DNA of 62,017 bases from an uncultured Veillonella sp. (GTDB lineage Bacteria; Bacillota; Negativicutes; Veillonellales; Veillonellaceae): contig URPV01000002.1 of the NCBI GenBank assembly GCA_900549805.1, positions 1 through 62,017 of the forward strand, in the 5' to 3' direction. Shown here piece after piece: positions 15,150 through 23,452 of the stretch. Position 1 is the stretch's first letter. Each line of letters begins with the position of its first letter. A program made the position numbers and the translations under genes. The notes beneath the pieces were generated by a model. It saw only the letters and a list, made by a program, of their open reading frames with translations. It had not been told where the DNA came from and did no database searches.

Positions 15150-16454
15150 ATGAAAGCAACTCTTAAAAACGTTGACCAACACGTTGTAGAATTAACTATC
15201 GAAGTACCTGCTGCTGATGTTGCGGCTGGTATTAAAGCAGCGGTAAAACGCATTGCTTCCCAAGTGAACGTTCCTGGCTTCCGTAAAGGTAAAGCACCAC
15301 GCAATGTCATCGAAATGAACTATGGTAAAGAAGCTGTTTTGAACGAAGCTTACGATTTCCTCGTTAACCAAAACTACACAGCTGCTTTGCAAGAAAATAA
15401 AATCGTTCCTGTGTCCCAACCTGAAATCGAACAAGTACAATTTGAAGAAGGTAAAGACCTCATCTTCAAAGCAACTGTAACAAAACGCCCTGATGTTAAA
15501 TTGGGTGAATACAAAGGCTTGGACGCTAAAAAAGAAGAAGCTAAGGTAACTGACGAACAAATTCAAGATCAATTGAAAAATATCGCTGAACAACAAGCGG
15601 AAATGGTTGTTGCAGACAAGGATGCTAAGGTGGAACAAGGCGACTTCGCAGTCATCGACTTCAAAGGTACTGTTGACGGCAAAGCTTTCGATGGCGGTGA
15701 AGGTAAATCCTACCCATTGCAAATCGGTTCTGGCAACTTCATTCCTGGTTTTGAAGATCAACTTGTTGGTGCCAAAGCTGGTGATGATGTAACTGTAAAA
15801 GTTACTTTCCCTGAAGACTACTTTGTAGCTGATTTGGCTGGTAAAGAAGCAGAATTCGCTACACACATTCATGACATTAAACGTAAACAATTGCCTGAAT
15901 TGAACGATGAATTCGCAAAAGCTAATTCCTCCTATGAAACAATTGCAGAACTTAAAGCAGACCTTCGCAAGAAAATGGAAGAAGATGCTGAACGCCGTGC
16001 TGTTGACGCATATAATGGTGAATTGATCAAAACAGCTGTTGAAAATGCAGAAGTTGATATCCCTGAAGTGATGGTCGCAGATCGCGTTGAACAAATGATT
16101 CAAGAATTGGCTATGTCTATGGAAGGCCGTGGCCTTAAATTGGAAGATTACCTCAAATTCTCCAATAAAACTGTAGAAGAATTGCGTGAAGAGTACAAGG
16201 AAACCGCTGCTGAAAACGTACGCACTGACCTCGTTCTTGATGCTATTGCAGTAGAAGAAAAAATTGAAGTTACACCAGACGATATGAACCGCGAAATTTT
16301 CATGATGGCGCAAAACTTTGGTGCTAACCCACAAGAGGTTTGGGATATTATTGCTAAAGAAGGCCGTGTATCCATGTTGGCAGGCTCTGTAGCTCGCAAA
16401 AAAGCAGCTCGTTTCATCGTAGATAATGCTAAAGGGGCTGAAGCTGCTAAATAA
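15150..16454 (+). CDS. tig: Trigger factor
   Basis: This ribosome-associated chaperone and peptidyl-prolyl isomerase meets nascent chains at the exit tunnel. The ribosome-docking signature is GFRKGKAPRNVIE (residues 42-54). The FKBP-like isomerase domain covers roughly 150-240 (GDFAVIDFKGTVDGKAFDGGEG), followed by the long helical chaperone arms. Length, 434 residues, is standard. Codon choice (few rare codons, heavy AAA/GAA) marks a highly expressed gene compared with its neighbours. It has its own strong promoter and terminator and precedes clpP-clpX, the usual order. Confidence 0.97.
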   Translation: MKATLKNVDQHVVELTIEVPAADVAAGIKAAVKRIASQVNVPGFRKGKAPRNVIEMNYGKEAVLNEAYDFLVNQNYTAALQENKIVPVSQPEIEQVQFEEGKDLIFKATVTKRPDVKLGEYKGLDAKKEEAKVTDEQIQDQLKNIAEQQAEMVVADKDAKVEQGDFAVIDFKGTVDGKAFDGGEGKSYPLQIGSGNFIPGFEDQLVGAKAGDDVTVKVTFPEDYFVADLAGKEAEFATHIHDIKRKQLPELNDEFAKANSSYETIAELKADLRKKMEEDAERRAVDAYNGELIKTAVENAEVDIPEVMVADRVEQMIQELAMSMEGRGLKLEDYLKFSNKTVEELREEYKETAAENVRTDLVLDAIAVEEKIEVTPDDMNREIFMMAQNFGANPQEVWDIIAKEGRVSMLAGSVARKKAARFIVDNAKGAEAAK

Positions 16455-16493
16455 TTAGCGCTACTTCCTAATTACATAAGCAAGTAAAGTGTA

Positions 16494-16526
16494 GAGAAAG
16501 TCAGATTTTCTGGCTTTCTCCCTTTT
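16494..16526 (+). terminator. Terminator between tig and clpP
   Basis: GAGAAAGTCAG and CTGGCTTTCTC pair over 11 bp with one G-T pair and an ATTTT loop. The tail (CCTTTT) is weak, so some read-through into clpP is likely. Confidence 0.75.
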
Positions 16527-16570
16527 GCTACTTTGAACAATCTGTCGACTGGCACGGGTATGGTGAAATT

Positions 16571-17179
16571 ATGTACCTACCTATGGTAGTTGAACAAACA
16601 GAACGCGGTGAGTGTTCTTATGATATTTATTCCCGCTTGCTCAAAGACCGCATCGTCTTTTTGGGGGGGCCTATTGATGACTCTGTTGCTAATGGTGTCA
16701 TTGCGCAATTACTCTTTTTAGAGGCAGAAGATCCAGATAAGGATATTCATCTCTATATTAATAGCCCTGGTGGTGTTGTGACAGCAGGGATGGCTATTTT
16801 TGATACCATGCAATACATCAAACCCGATGTATCAACTATTTGCGTGGGCTCTGCCGCCTCTATGGGGGCCGTTCTTCTTACGGCTGGTGCCAAGGGTAAG
16901 CGCTATGCCTTGCCTCATGCACGGGTGATGATCCACCAACCATTGGGTGGGGTCCAAGGGCAAGCCTCTGAAATTGAAATCCACGCCCGCGAGATCTTGC
17001 GAATGCGTGAAGAATTGAATGCTATCTTGGCTGAGCGGTCTGGACAAGACATAGACGTGGTAGCTCGCGATACGGATCGGGACAACTTCATGAGCGCTCA
17101 GGATGCTCTTGATTATGGCTTGATTGACCAAATTTTAGAACGTCCTTTGGGGATGAAAAATAGGGGAGGTAAGACGTGA
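16571..17179 (+). CDS. clpP: ATP-dependent Clp protease, proteolytic subunit
   Basis: ClpP forms the barrel protease used with ClpX. The catalytic triad is S97 (GSAASMG), H122 (MIHQP) and D171 (TDRDNF). The length of 202 residues and the opening VPMV-like MYLPMVVEQTERGE fit the family exactly, which fixes the start although the ribosome-binding site is poor (GGTGA). Its stop overlaps the clpX GTG start (GTGA at 17176-17179), so the two subunits are translationally coupled. Confidence 0.97.
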   Translation: MYLPMVVEQTERGECSYDIYSRLLKDRIVFLGGPIDDSVANGVIAQLLFLEAEDPDKDIHLYINSPGGVVTAGMAIFDTMQYIKPDVSTICVGSAASMGAVLLTAGAKGKRYALPHARVMIHQPLGGVQGQASEIEIHAREILRMREELNAILAERSGQDIDVVARDTDRDNFMSAQDALDYGLIDQILERPLGMKNRGGKT

Positions 17180-18408
17180 GTTCTGATAACAATAAGACAA
17201 AACGTTGTTCTTTCTGCGGCCGCAGTGAGGATGAAGTTAAGAAGCTCATCGCCGGCCCTAATGTGTATATCTGCGACGAATGCGTAGAGGTTTGCGAAGG
17301 CATCTTAGCTGATGAATTAGAGCCGGAAGCGGATGATCTGGCAGAAGAATTAAAAGATGTACCAACCCCTAAGGAAATTAAAGCCCATCTAGATGAGTAT
17401 GTCATTGGTCAGGATGAGGCCAAGAAATCCTTAGCTGTAGCCGTTTATAATCATTACAAGCGCTTACAAACAGAAGTGGGCGATGATGGTGTGGAAATAC
17501 AAAAATCCAATGTGCTTTTCATTGGCCCTACAGGGTCTGGTAAGACACTCTTGGCTCAGACCCTCGCTAAGATTATGCAGGTGCCTTTTGCCATCGCTGA
17601 TGCGACCAGCTTGACAGAGGCTGGTTATGTGGGGGAAGATGTGGAAAACATTCTCCTCAAGCTAATTCAGGCAGCCGATGGTGATGTGTCACGGGCTGAA
17701 CGGGGTATCATCTACGTCGATGAGATTGATAAAATCGCTAAGAAGTCTGAAAATGTATCTATCACCCGCGATGTATCCGGTGAAGGGGTACAACAGGCTC
17801 TTCTAAAAATTCTAGAAGGAACGGTTGCATCTGTGCCACCGCAAGGGGGGCGGAAACATCCTAACCAAGAGATGATTCAAATCGATACGACTAACATTCT
17901 CTTTATTTGTGGTGGCGCCTTTGATGGTATGGACAAGGTCATCACTAAGCGGACTGCCAAGAAGACGTTGGGCTTTGGTGCAGACATCGAACGGTCCGAT
18001 GAAAAGGATATTTCTGCTATCCTTAGAGAGGTGGAACCAGAAGATTTGCTTAAATTTGGCCTCATTCCAGAGTTTATTGGCCGTTTACCAGTCATGGTAA
18101 GCTTAGAACTCTTGGATCGAGATGCTTTGATTCAAATCCTCACACAACCTAAAAATGCTTTGACTAAGCAATACAAAAAGCTCCTTGAAATGGATGGAGT
18201 AACGCTCGAATTCCAACAAGAAGCATTGGAAACAATTGCCGATCTGGCTTTACAACGTAAAACTGGTGCCCGTGGTTTGCGTGCCATTATTGAAAAGGTA
18301 ATGAAAAATGTAATGTATGAAGTGCCATCCGATCAATCGGTAAAAACTTGTATTATTACCCGTGAATCTGTTACAGGCACAGGCGAACAAATACTCAAAA
18401 ATGAGTAA
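17176..18408 (+). CDS. clpX: ATP-dependent Clp protease ATP-binding subunit ClpX
   Basis: ClpX unfolds substrates and feeds them to ClpP. The N-terminal zinc-binding domain has C11-x2-C14 and C33-x2-C36. The AAA+ domain follows with Walker A GPTGSGKT near 117-124, Walker B IIYVDEIDKI and the pore loop region. The ending, with ARGLRAIIEKVMKNVMYEVPS, is typical. Length 410 residues. The start is GTG at 17176, behind GGGGAGGT, overlapping the clpP stop. Confidence 0.97.
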   Translation: MSSDNNKTKRCSFCGRSEDEVKKLIAGPNVYICDECVEVCEGILADELEPEADDLAEELKDVPTPKEIKAHLDEYVIGQDEAKKSLAVAVYNHYKRLQTEVGDDGVEIQKSNVLFIGPTGSGKTLLAQTLAKIMQVPFAIADATSLTEAGYVGEDVENILLKLIQAADGDVSRAERGIIYVDEIDKIAKKSENVSITRDVSGEGVQQALLKILEGTVASVPPQGGRKHPNQEMIQIDTTNILFICGGAFDGMDKVITKRTAKKTLGFGADIERSDEKDISAILREVEPEDLLKFGLIPEFIGRLPVMVSLELLDRDALIQILTQPKNALTKQYKKLLEMDGVTLEFQQEALETIADLALQRKTGARGLRAIIEKVMKNVMYEVPSDQSVKTCIITRESVTGTGEQILKNE

Positions 18409-18434
18409 GACACTAGTCTATTGATACTTTCAAA

Positions 18435-18466
18435 GGCACTCATTTCAAGAGGGATGAGTGCCTTTT
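18435..18466 (+). terminator. Intrinsic terminator after clpX
   Basis: GGCACTCAT and ATGAGTGCC form a perfect 9-bp stem with a 10-base loop, followed by four T. Confidence 0.85.
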
Positions 18467-18485
18467 ATATATATAAGGAGGATGT

Positions 18486-20795
18486 ATGAACGTATTAGAA
18501 CAAGGAATTCCAACAGTACCCCTACGTGGTATGGTGGTTTATCCTGATCTCGTCATTCACCTAGACATTGGAAGAGAAAAATCCATCCGCGCTGTAGAAG
18601 CAGCTATGGAACACGACCGCATTTTAGCAGTGGTAGCTCAAAAGGATGATGATATAGAAAACCCTACCATCCACGAAGTGGGAAGGGTGGGTACCCTGGT
18701 AAAAATTAAACAAATGTTACGCCTTCCTGGCGGTATTGTACGGATCTTAGTAGAGGGCATTAGCCGTATCATGGTTCTTAATTTTACCTCTACAGACCCT
18801 TACTATGTGGGCGATTATGACCGCTTGCACTCTGTCTACGATGATGATGTAGAATTGGAAGCTTACCGTCGTTTGGTGGAAGCTAAATTCAATACCTGGG
18901 CAGAGTCTAGTAAGTCTATTACAGAAGAAGGCTTGGGTCGGGTGGCTGATCAAAAAGATCCATCTGCTTTTGCCGACCAAGTGGCTTTCTTGTTGCCTGT
19001 TGATAATAATCGTCGACAACAACTGTTGGAAGAACTTAATGTAGCTCACCGCCTTAATATGATTGTGGGCATATTGAATACAGAACTACAAATTGCAGAA
19101 TTGGAAAATTCTATCAATAATCAGGTTCGCCAATCCATGGAAAAACAACAAAAAGAATATTTCCTTCGTGAAAAAATCCGCGTTATCCATGAAGAATTGG
19201 GCGATAAGGGGGATCCAGACCAAGAAGCAGAAGAACTTCGTGCTAAACTCAAAACTTTGGATTTGAGTCCTGAAACCTATGAGAAAATCGATAAGGAAAT
19301 TTCTCGCTATGCCCGTATGCCTCAAATGATGCCAGAAGCGACTATTTTACGTAATTACTTGGATTGGGTCCTTGAATTGCCTTGGAATATTTCCTCTGAT
19401 GACACCCTAGATATTAAACAGGCTAAGGATATCTTGGATGCTGATCATTATGGCTTAGAAAAGGTTAAAAAGCGTATCTTAGAATTTTTGGCTGTCCGTA
19501 AGTTGACCGGTAATTTGGGTGGATCTATCCTCTGCTTGGTGGGCCCTCCAGGTGTCGGTAAAACATCTATTGCTTCTTCCATTGCCAAAGCTATGAACCG
19601 TAAATTTGTACGGGCTGCTCTTGGTGGGGTGCGGGATGAAGCAGAAATCCGTGGCCATCGTCGGACCTATATCGGAGCCTTGCCAGGTCGCATGATTCAA
19701 GGTATTAAGAATGCAGGGGTTAAGAATCCTGTATTCCTCCTTGATGAAGTAGATAAGTTGGCTTCTGACTATAAAGGAGATCCTTCTTCCGCTCTCTTAG
19801 AAGTCTTGGACCCAGAACAGAACTCAACCTTTAGTGACCACTTTATTGAACTTCCTTTCGACTTCTCTGATGTATTCTGGATTACTACAGCTAATGTGGC
19901 ATCTAACATTCCGGGCCCTCTTATGGACCGGATGGAAGTCATAGAGTTGTCTTCTTACATGGAGGAGGAAAAACTTCAAATTGCTAAACGCTATTTGGCG
20001 CCTAAGCAAATTAAAAAGAACGGTTTGGAAGACCATAAATTCAAGCTCTCTGACGCAGTTTTGAAAAAGATTATTTCCCAATATACTCGTGAAGCCGGCG
20101 TTCGTCGACTTGAGAAAACCATCGCCAAGGTCTGCCGTAAGGTGGCCTATAAAATTGTAGAAGATGGAGAGGTAGCACCTAAGATTACTACTAAGAATCT
20201 GCCAGACTACCTGGGGGCTCCTATCTTTGTTGAAGAAGTTCGTGAAAAACGGCCACAAGTAGGCCTCGTGTGTGGACTTGCTTGGACTTCTGTAGGGGGC
20301 GTTGTCTTGCCTTGTGAAGCGTCCACTATGGATGGTACCGGTAAGTTAGCTCTTACGGGAAGCCTAGGTAAGGTTATGCAGGAATCCGGCCAAGCGGCTA
20401 TGTCCTATATTCGCCACAACGCTAAGGCTCTTAAGATCCAGTCTGATTTCTACAAGACGATGGATATTCACGTTCATTTGCCAGAGGGAGCCACACCTAA
20501 GGACGGCCCATCAGCAGGTATTACCATGACCTTGGCTATGGTATCTGCCTTGACTAACCGTAAAGTTCGATCTGATATCGCTATGACGGGTGAAATTACT
20601 TTACGGGGCCGTGTATTGCCAATCGGCGGACTCAAGGAAAAACTCTTGGCTGCCTTAGCTTACGGTGTGAAAGAAGTTCTCATCCCTAAGGGGAATGAAA
20701 AGGATATCGAAGAACTTCCTGATTCTGTTAAGGAAGGACTTATTATCACGCCTGTCAAGACAATGGATGAAGTCTTGGCAAAAGCTCTCTTATAA
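18486..20795 (+). CDS. lon: ATP-dependent protease Lon
   Basis: Lon degrades damaged and regulatory proteins. The order is the N-terminal substrate-binding domain (about 1-200), a coiled-coil region, an AAA+ domain with Walker A GPPGVGKTS near 355-363, and the protease domain. The catalytic dyad is S676 (PKDGPSAG) and K719 (GGLKEK), 43 residues apart as in other Lon proteins. At 769 residues it is full length. The start ATG follows AAGGAGGATGT. No CIRCE element is visible upstream. engB starts 28 bases after the stop codon. Confidence 0.97.
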   Translation: MNVLEQGIPTVPLRGMVVYPDLVIHLDIGREKSIRAVEAAMEHDRILAVVAQKDDDIENPTIHEVGRVGTLVKIKQMLRLPGGIVRILVEGISRIMVLNFTSTDPYYVGDYDRLHSVYDDDVELEAYRRLVEAKFNTWAESSKSITEEGLGRVADQKDPSAFADQVAFLLPVDNNRRQQLLEELNVAHRLNMIVGILNTELQIAELENSINNQVRQSMEKQQKEYFLREKIRVIHEELGDKGDPDQEAEELRAKLKTLDLSPETYEKIDKEISRYARMPQMMPEATILRNYLDWVLELPWNISSDDTLDIKQAKDILDADHYGLEKVKKRILEFLAVRKLTGNLGGSILCLVGPPGVGKTSIASSIAKAMNRKFVRAALGGVRDEAEIRGHRRTYIGALPGRMIQGIKNAGVKNPVFLLDEVDKLASDYKGDPSSALLEVLDPEQNSTFSDHFIELPFDFSDVFWITTANVASNIPGPLMDRMEVIELSSYMEEEKLQIAKRYLAPKQIKKNGLEDHKFKLSDAVLKKIISQYTREAGVRRLEKTIAKVCRKVAYKIVEDGEVAPKITTKNLPDYLGAPIFVEEVREKRPQVGLVCGLAWTSVGGVVLPCEASTMDGTGKLALTGSLGKVMQESGQAAMSYIRHNAKALKIQSDFYKTMDIHVHLPEGATPKDGPSAGITMTLAMVSALTNRKVRSDIAMTGEITLRGRVLPIGGLKEKLLAALAYGVKEVLIPKGNEKDIEELPDSVKEGLIITPVKTMDEVLAKALL

Positions 20796-20823
20796 TAGTT
20801 ATCTTGTTAGGGAAGGTCTGGAT

Positions 20824-21519
20824 ATGCAAAAGAAAAAACAAGTTAAGGCCAAGGGTCCAAAGCCTCAATATACGAGAAAAGAAGTAGCTGGACCGCGCAT
20901 CATTGCCTCCCAATATGTAGCATCTGCGGTTAGACCGGATCAATACCCAGAGGGTGATACGGTAGAAGTGGCCTTTTTAGGGCGGTCTAATGTGGGAAAA
21001 TCATCCCTCATTAACTCTCTTTGCAACCATAGAGGATTAGCTCTCGTATCGGGTACACCGGGGAAAACACGGACCATTAACTTCTTTGCTATCGAATCTA
21101 AAGAGGATATTAACGAAGATCAAGAACGACGCTACCATTGGTACCTGGTGGATCTGCCTGGCTATGGTTATGCAAAAACAGACCGCAAGGCCAAGTCCCT
21201 ATGGTCTGGTTTCATTTCTGACTATATCCTTAATTCAGATCGGCTTATGCTTCTTTGCCTCTTGATTGATAGTCGTCATCCTGATTTGCCTATCGACCAA
21301 GAAGCCTTCAACTGGCTTAAAGAAGCGGGGGTTCCCCTGCAAATCGTCATGACAAAGATGGATAAGCTCAATTCCTCGGAACGACAAAAGTCGCTTAGTG
21401 CTATTGCCACCCAATTTCCTACGGATAGACCACCTATTCCCTATAGTTCTTTGAAGCATATGGGACGGGATAAATTACAAGCTTGTATTAATGAAATTAT
21501 TAAAGGAGACGGTCACTAA
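20824..21519 (+). CDS. engB: Ribosome biogenesis GTP-binding protein EngB/YsxC
   Basis: This essential small GTPase acts in large-subunit ribosome assembly. The G1 motif is GRSNVGKSS (about 56-64), G3 is DLPGYGYA, and G4 is TKMDK. The chosen ATG at 20824 lies after GGGAAGG and gives 231 residues; the longer open frame reaching back into lon is rejected because it adds 43 residues that overlap lon and do not fit the family. The lon-engB order is conserved in Firmicutes. The stop overlaps the next start (TAATG). Confidence 0.95.
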   Translation: MQKKKQVKAKGPKPQYTRKEVAGPRIIASQYVASAVRPDQYPEGDTVEVAFLGRSNVGKSSLINSLCNHRGLALVSGTPGKTRTINFFAIESKEDINEDQERRYHWYLVDLPGYGYAKTDRKAKSLWSGFISDYILNSDRLMLLCLLIDSRHPDLPIDQEAFNWLKEAGVPLQIVMTKMDKLNSSERQKSLSAIATQFPTDRPPIPYSSLKHMGRDKLQACINEIIKGDGH

Positions 21520-22490
21520 TGGAGTTTACAAAAGACAATATGAAAGCCGTCTTGGCGCAAGACCTCGTGGCTGTGGAAGCTAACTTAAACGAGGAATTCA
21601 CCTCTGATGCCAGTGACTTTAATGCTCTTGTAGCGCCCTTATCGGCCGCGGGCGGTAAGCGCTTACGGGCTCAATTGGTCCTCCTCATCGCCAACGCAGG
21701 TCATGGGTCTAAACTAGAAGATCGGGTTCATATAGCAGCCGCTGTTGAGATGTTACACCTAGCTACCCTCATCCATGATGATGTGTTAGACCAGGCCGAT
21801 ATCCGGCGCGGAGAGTCTACCATTCATACCCATAAAGGTAATAAGGTGGCCATTCTCTCTGGTGATTATCTCTTTGCTAAGGCCTTTCATTATGTATCCC
21901 GTATGGATTCTATGGAGTATCTGCGGATTTTCTCCCATGTCATTACCTGCTTGGTAGAAGGGGAGTTCATGCAGATGGAAGATGCCTATCGCATGGACCA
22001 AGGGATGGACCGCTATCTAGCTAAAACCCAAAAGAAAACAGCAGACTTTTTGGAAGCCTGTATGGAATTGGGTGGGCTCTTGGGTTCTTGGTCTCCCGAC
22101 CACATTAGACTGTTAAAGGCCTATGGTCATGCCTTGGGGATGGGCTTCCAAATTACAGATGATATTTTGGATTACCGAGAAACTTCTGAAAGTACGGGTA
22201 AACCAGTGGGGAATGATCTCAAGGAAGGCCTCTTGACCTATCCGCTCCTCTCTATTGTGACCGATCAAAATAAGGACCAATTGGAAGCAGATGTAAGAGC
22301 CTTAAGGCATGGAGGTAATTCTCAAGGAATTATCGATTATGTAGTGGCTCAAGGAGGTCTTGAAAATACTTTGGCCTTGGAAGCTAAATATCGGCAAGAT
22401 GCCTTGGAGGCTCTTGATTGTTTGCCTGATTTTGTAGGTAAGGAAATTCTCTATAAGGTTGTGGATGGCTTGGCCAGTAGAAAGGCGTAA
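21519..22490 (+). CDS. Polyprenyl diphosphate synthase
   Basis: This trans-isoprenyl diphosphate synthase has the first aspartate-rich motif in LIHDDVLDQADIRRG (about 86-100) and the second in DDILDYRE (about 213-220). GGKRLRAQL and KAFHY match the substrate-binding parts. Length 323 suits a long-chain (heptaprenyl or octaprenyl) synthase making the side chain of a quinone, or a related chain-length enzyme; the product length cannot be read reliably from the sequence. The start overlaps the engB stop, and tatC follows two bases after its end. Confidence 0.9.
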   Translation: MEFTKDNMKAVLAQDLVAVEANLNEEFTSDASDFNALVAPLSAAGGKRLRAQLVLLIANAGHGSKLEDRVHIAAAVEMLHLATLIHDDVLDQADIRRGESTIHTHKGNKVAILSGDYLFAKAFHYVSRMDSMEYLRIFSHVITCLVEGEFMQMEDAYRMDQGMDRYLAKTQKKTADFLEACMELGGLLGSWSPDHIRLLKAYGHALGMGFQITDDILDYRETSESTGKPVGNDLKEGLLTYPLLSIVTDQNKDQLEADVRALRHGGNSQGIIDYVVAQGGLENTLALEAKYRQDALEALDCLPDFVGKEILYKVVDGLASRKA

Positions 22491-22492
22491 GG

Positions 22493-23434
22493 ATGGAAGC
22501 GTTTAAAGCGACAGACTATGAGTATCCACCTAAACGGCCATCTCTGGATAGCGTACTTCGACAAAAGAAGCGGCAACAAGAGTTAGCCCGTCAACAGGCG
22601 GCTTATAAGGCTGCAGCTCAGGCTGCTAATCAAGATGAATCCTTAGGGACGGTAGCCAATGCTTTAGCGTATATGCCAGATGAAGAGACTCCACTACCTG
22701 AGACCCCTATGACTGAGATGGAGCAGAAGATGCTCGATGAGGCCCGGGAAATCTCCTTGGTGGGGCATTTGACCGAGCTTCGTCACCGCATTATCATTAT
22801 GGTAGCGGCTATCCTAGTGGGCGCCTGTGTCTGTTACTACTTTGTAGATGAGATTATGGCGCTAATTGTGGCACCTGCAGGTAAACTCTATTATATGAGG
22901 CCTACAGAAGCCTTCTTTACCTATATGAAGGTGGCCTTGGTGGCTGGCACCATCGTGGCATCGCCTGTGGTTCTCTATCAGGTTTGGTCTTTTGTGGCCC
23001 CCGCCTTATCACAGCGAGAGAGGAAGTTAACCAATTGGATTCTACCGACTGCTATCGGTTTATTCGGGGCGGGAATTGTATTCTCCTATGCGTTTGTTCT
23101 GCCGGCAGCAGTTAAGTTCTTCATTGGTTTTTCCACAGAGGAATTACAACCGCTCTTTAGCTTTGGCCAATATGTGGATTTTGTCATTTCCTTTATTCTT
23201 CCTTTTGGGATTATTTTTGAAACTCCCTTGATCATTACGATTTTGGGCTATTTCAACTTGATTACATCCAAGTTCCTTAAGGCTAAGCGAAAGATTTTTA
23301 TCCTCTTATCCTTTATTATCGGCGCCGTTGTTTCGCCTACACCTGATGTGTTTTCACAATCCATGATTGCCTTACCGATGATTGTCCTCTATGAATCAGG
23401 GGTATTTATTGTCGGTAAGATAATGAAAAAATAA
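22493..23434 (+). CDS. tatC: Sec-independent translocase TatC with long N-terminal extension
   Basis: TatC recognises twin-arginine signal peptides in the inner membrane. From about residue 88 the sequence is classic TatC: SLVGHLTELRHRII, six helices, LSQRERK, and the conserved SFGQYVDFVISF...FGIIFETP. The first 85 residues are an addition: basic and rich in Q and A (KKRQQELARQQAAYKAAAQAANQ), then acidic and proline-containing. Ordinary TatC starts only a few residues before GHLxELR. Internal methionines at 73 and 76 lack a good ribosome-binding site, so the long form is favoured. No tatA or tatB gene is adjacent. It is part of the engB operon. Confidence 0.93.
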   Translation: MEAFKATDYEYPPKRPSLDSVLRQKKRQQELARQQAAYKAAAQAANQDESLGTVANALAYMPDEETPLPETPMTEMEQKMLDEAREISLVGHLTELRHRIIIMVAAILVGACVCYYFVDEIMALIVAPAGKLYYMRPTEAFFTYMKVALVAGTIVASPVVLYQVWSFVAPALSQRERKLTNWILPTAIGLFGAGIVFSYAFVLPAAVKFFIGFSTEELQPLFSFGQYVDFVISFILPFGIIFETPLIITILGYFNLITSKFLKAKRKIFILLSFIIGAVVSPTPDVFSQSMIALPMIVLYESGVFIVGKIMKK

Positions 23435-23452
23435 ATTTATTTGGGAGGCAGC

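Noticed and set aside
15192..16334. 380-codon open frame antisense to tig
   Set aside because: It lies fully inside trigger factor on the other strand, its composition is phenylalanine-rich as expected from complementing GAA/AAA codons, and it has no ribosome-binding site or known motif.
20695..20823. N-terminal extension of engB into lon
   Set aside because: It overlaps the end of lon and adds residues foreign to the EngB family; the ATG at 20824 has a ribosome-binding site.
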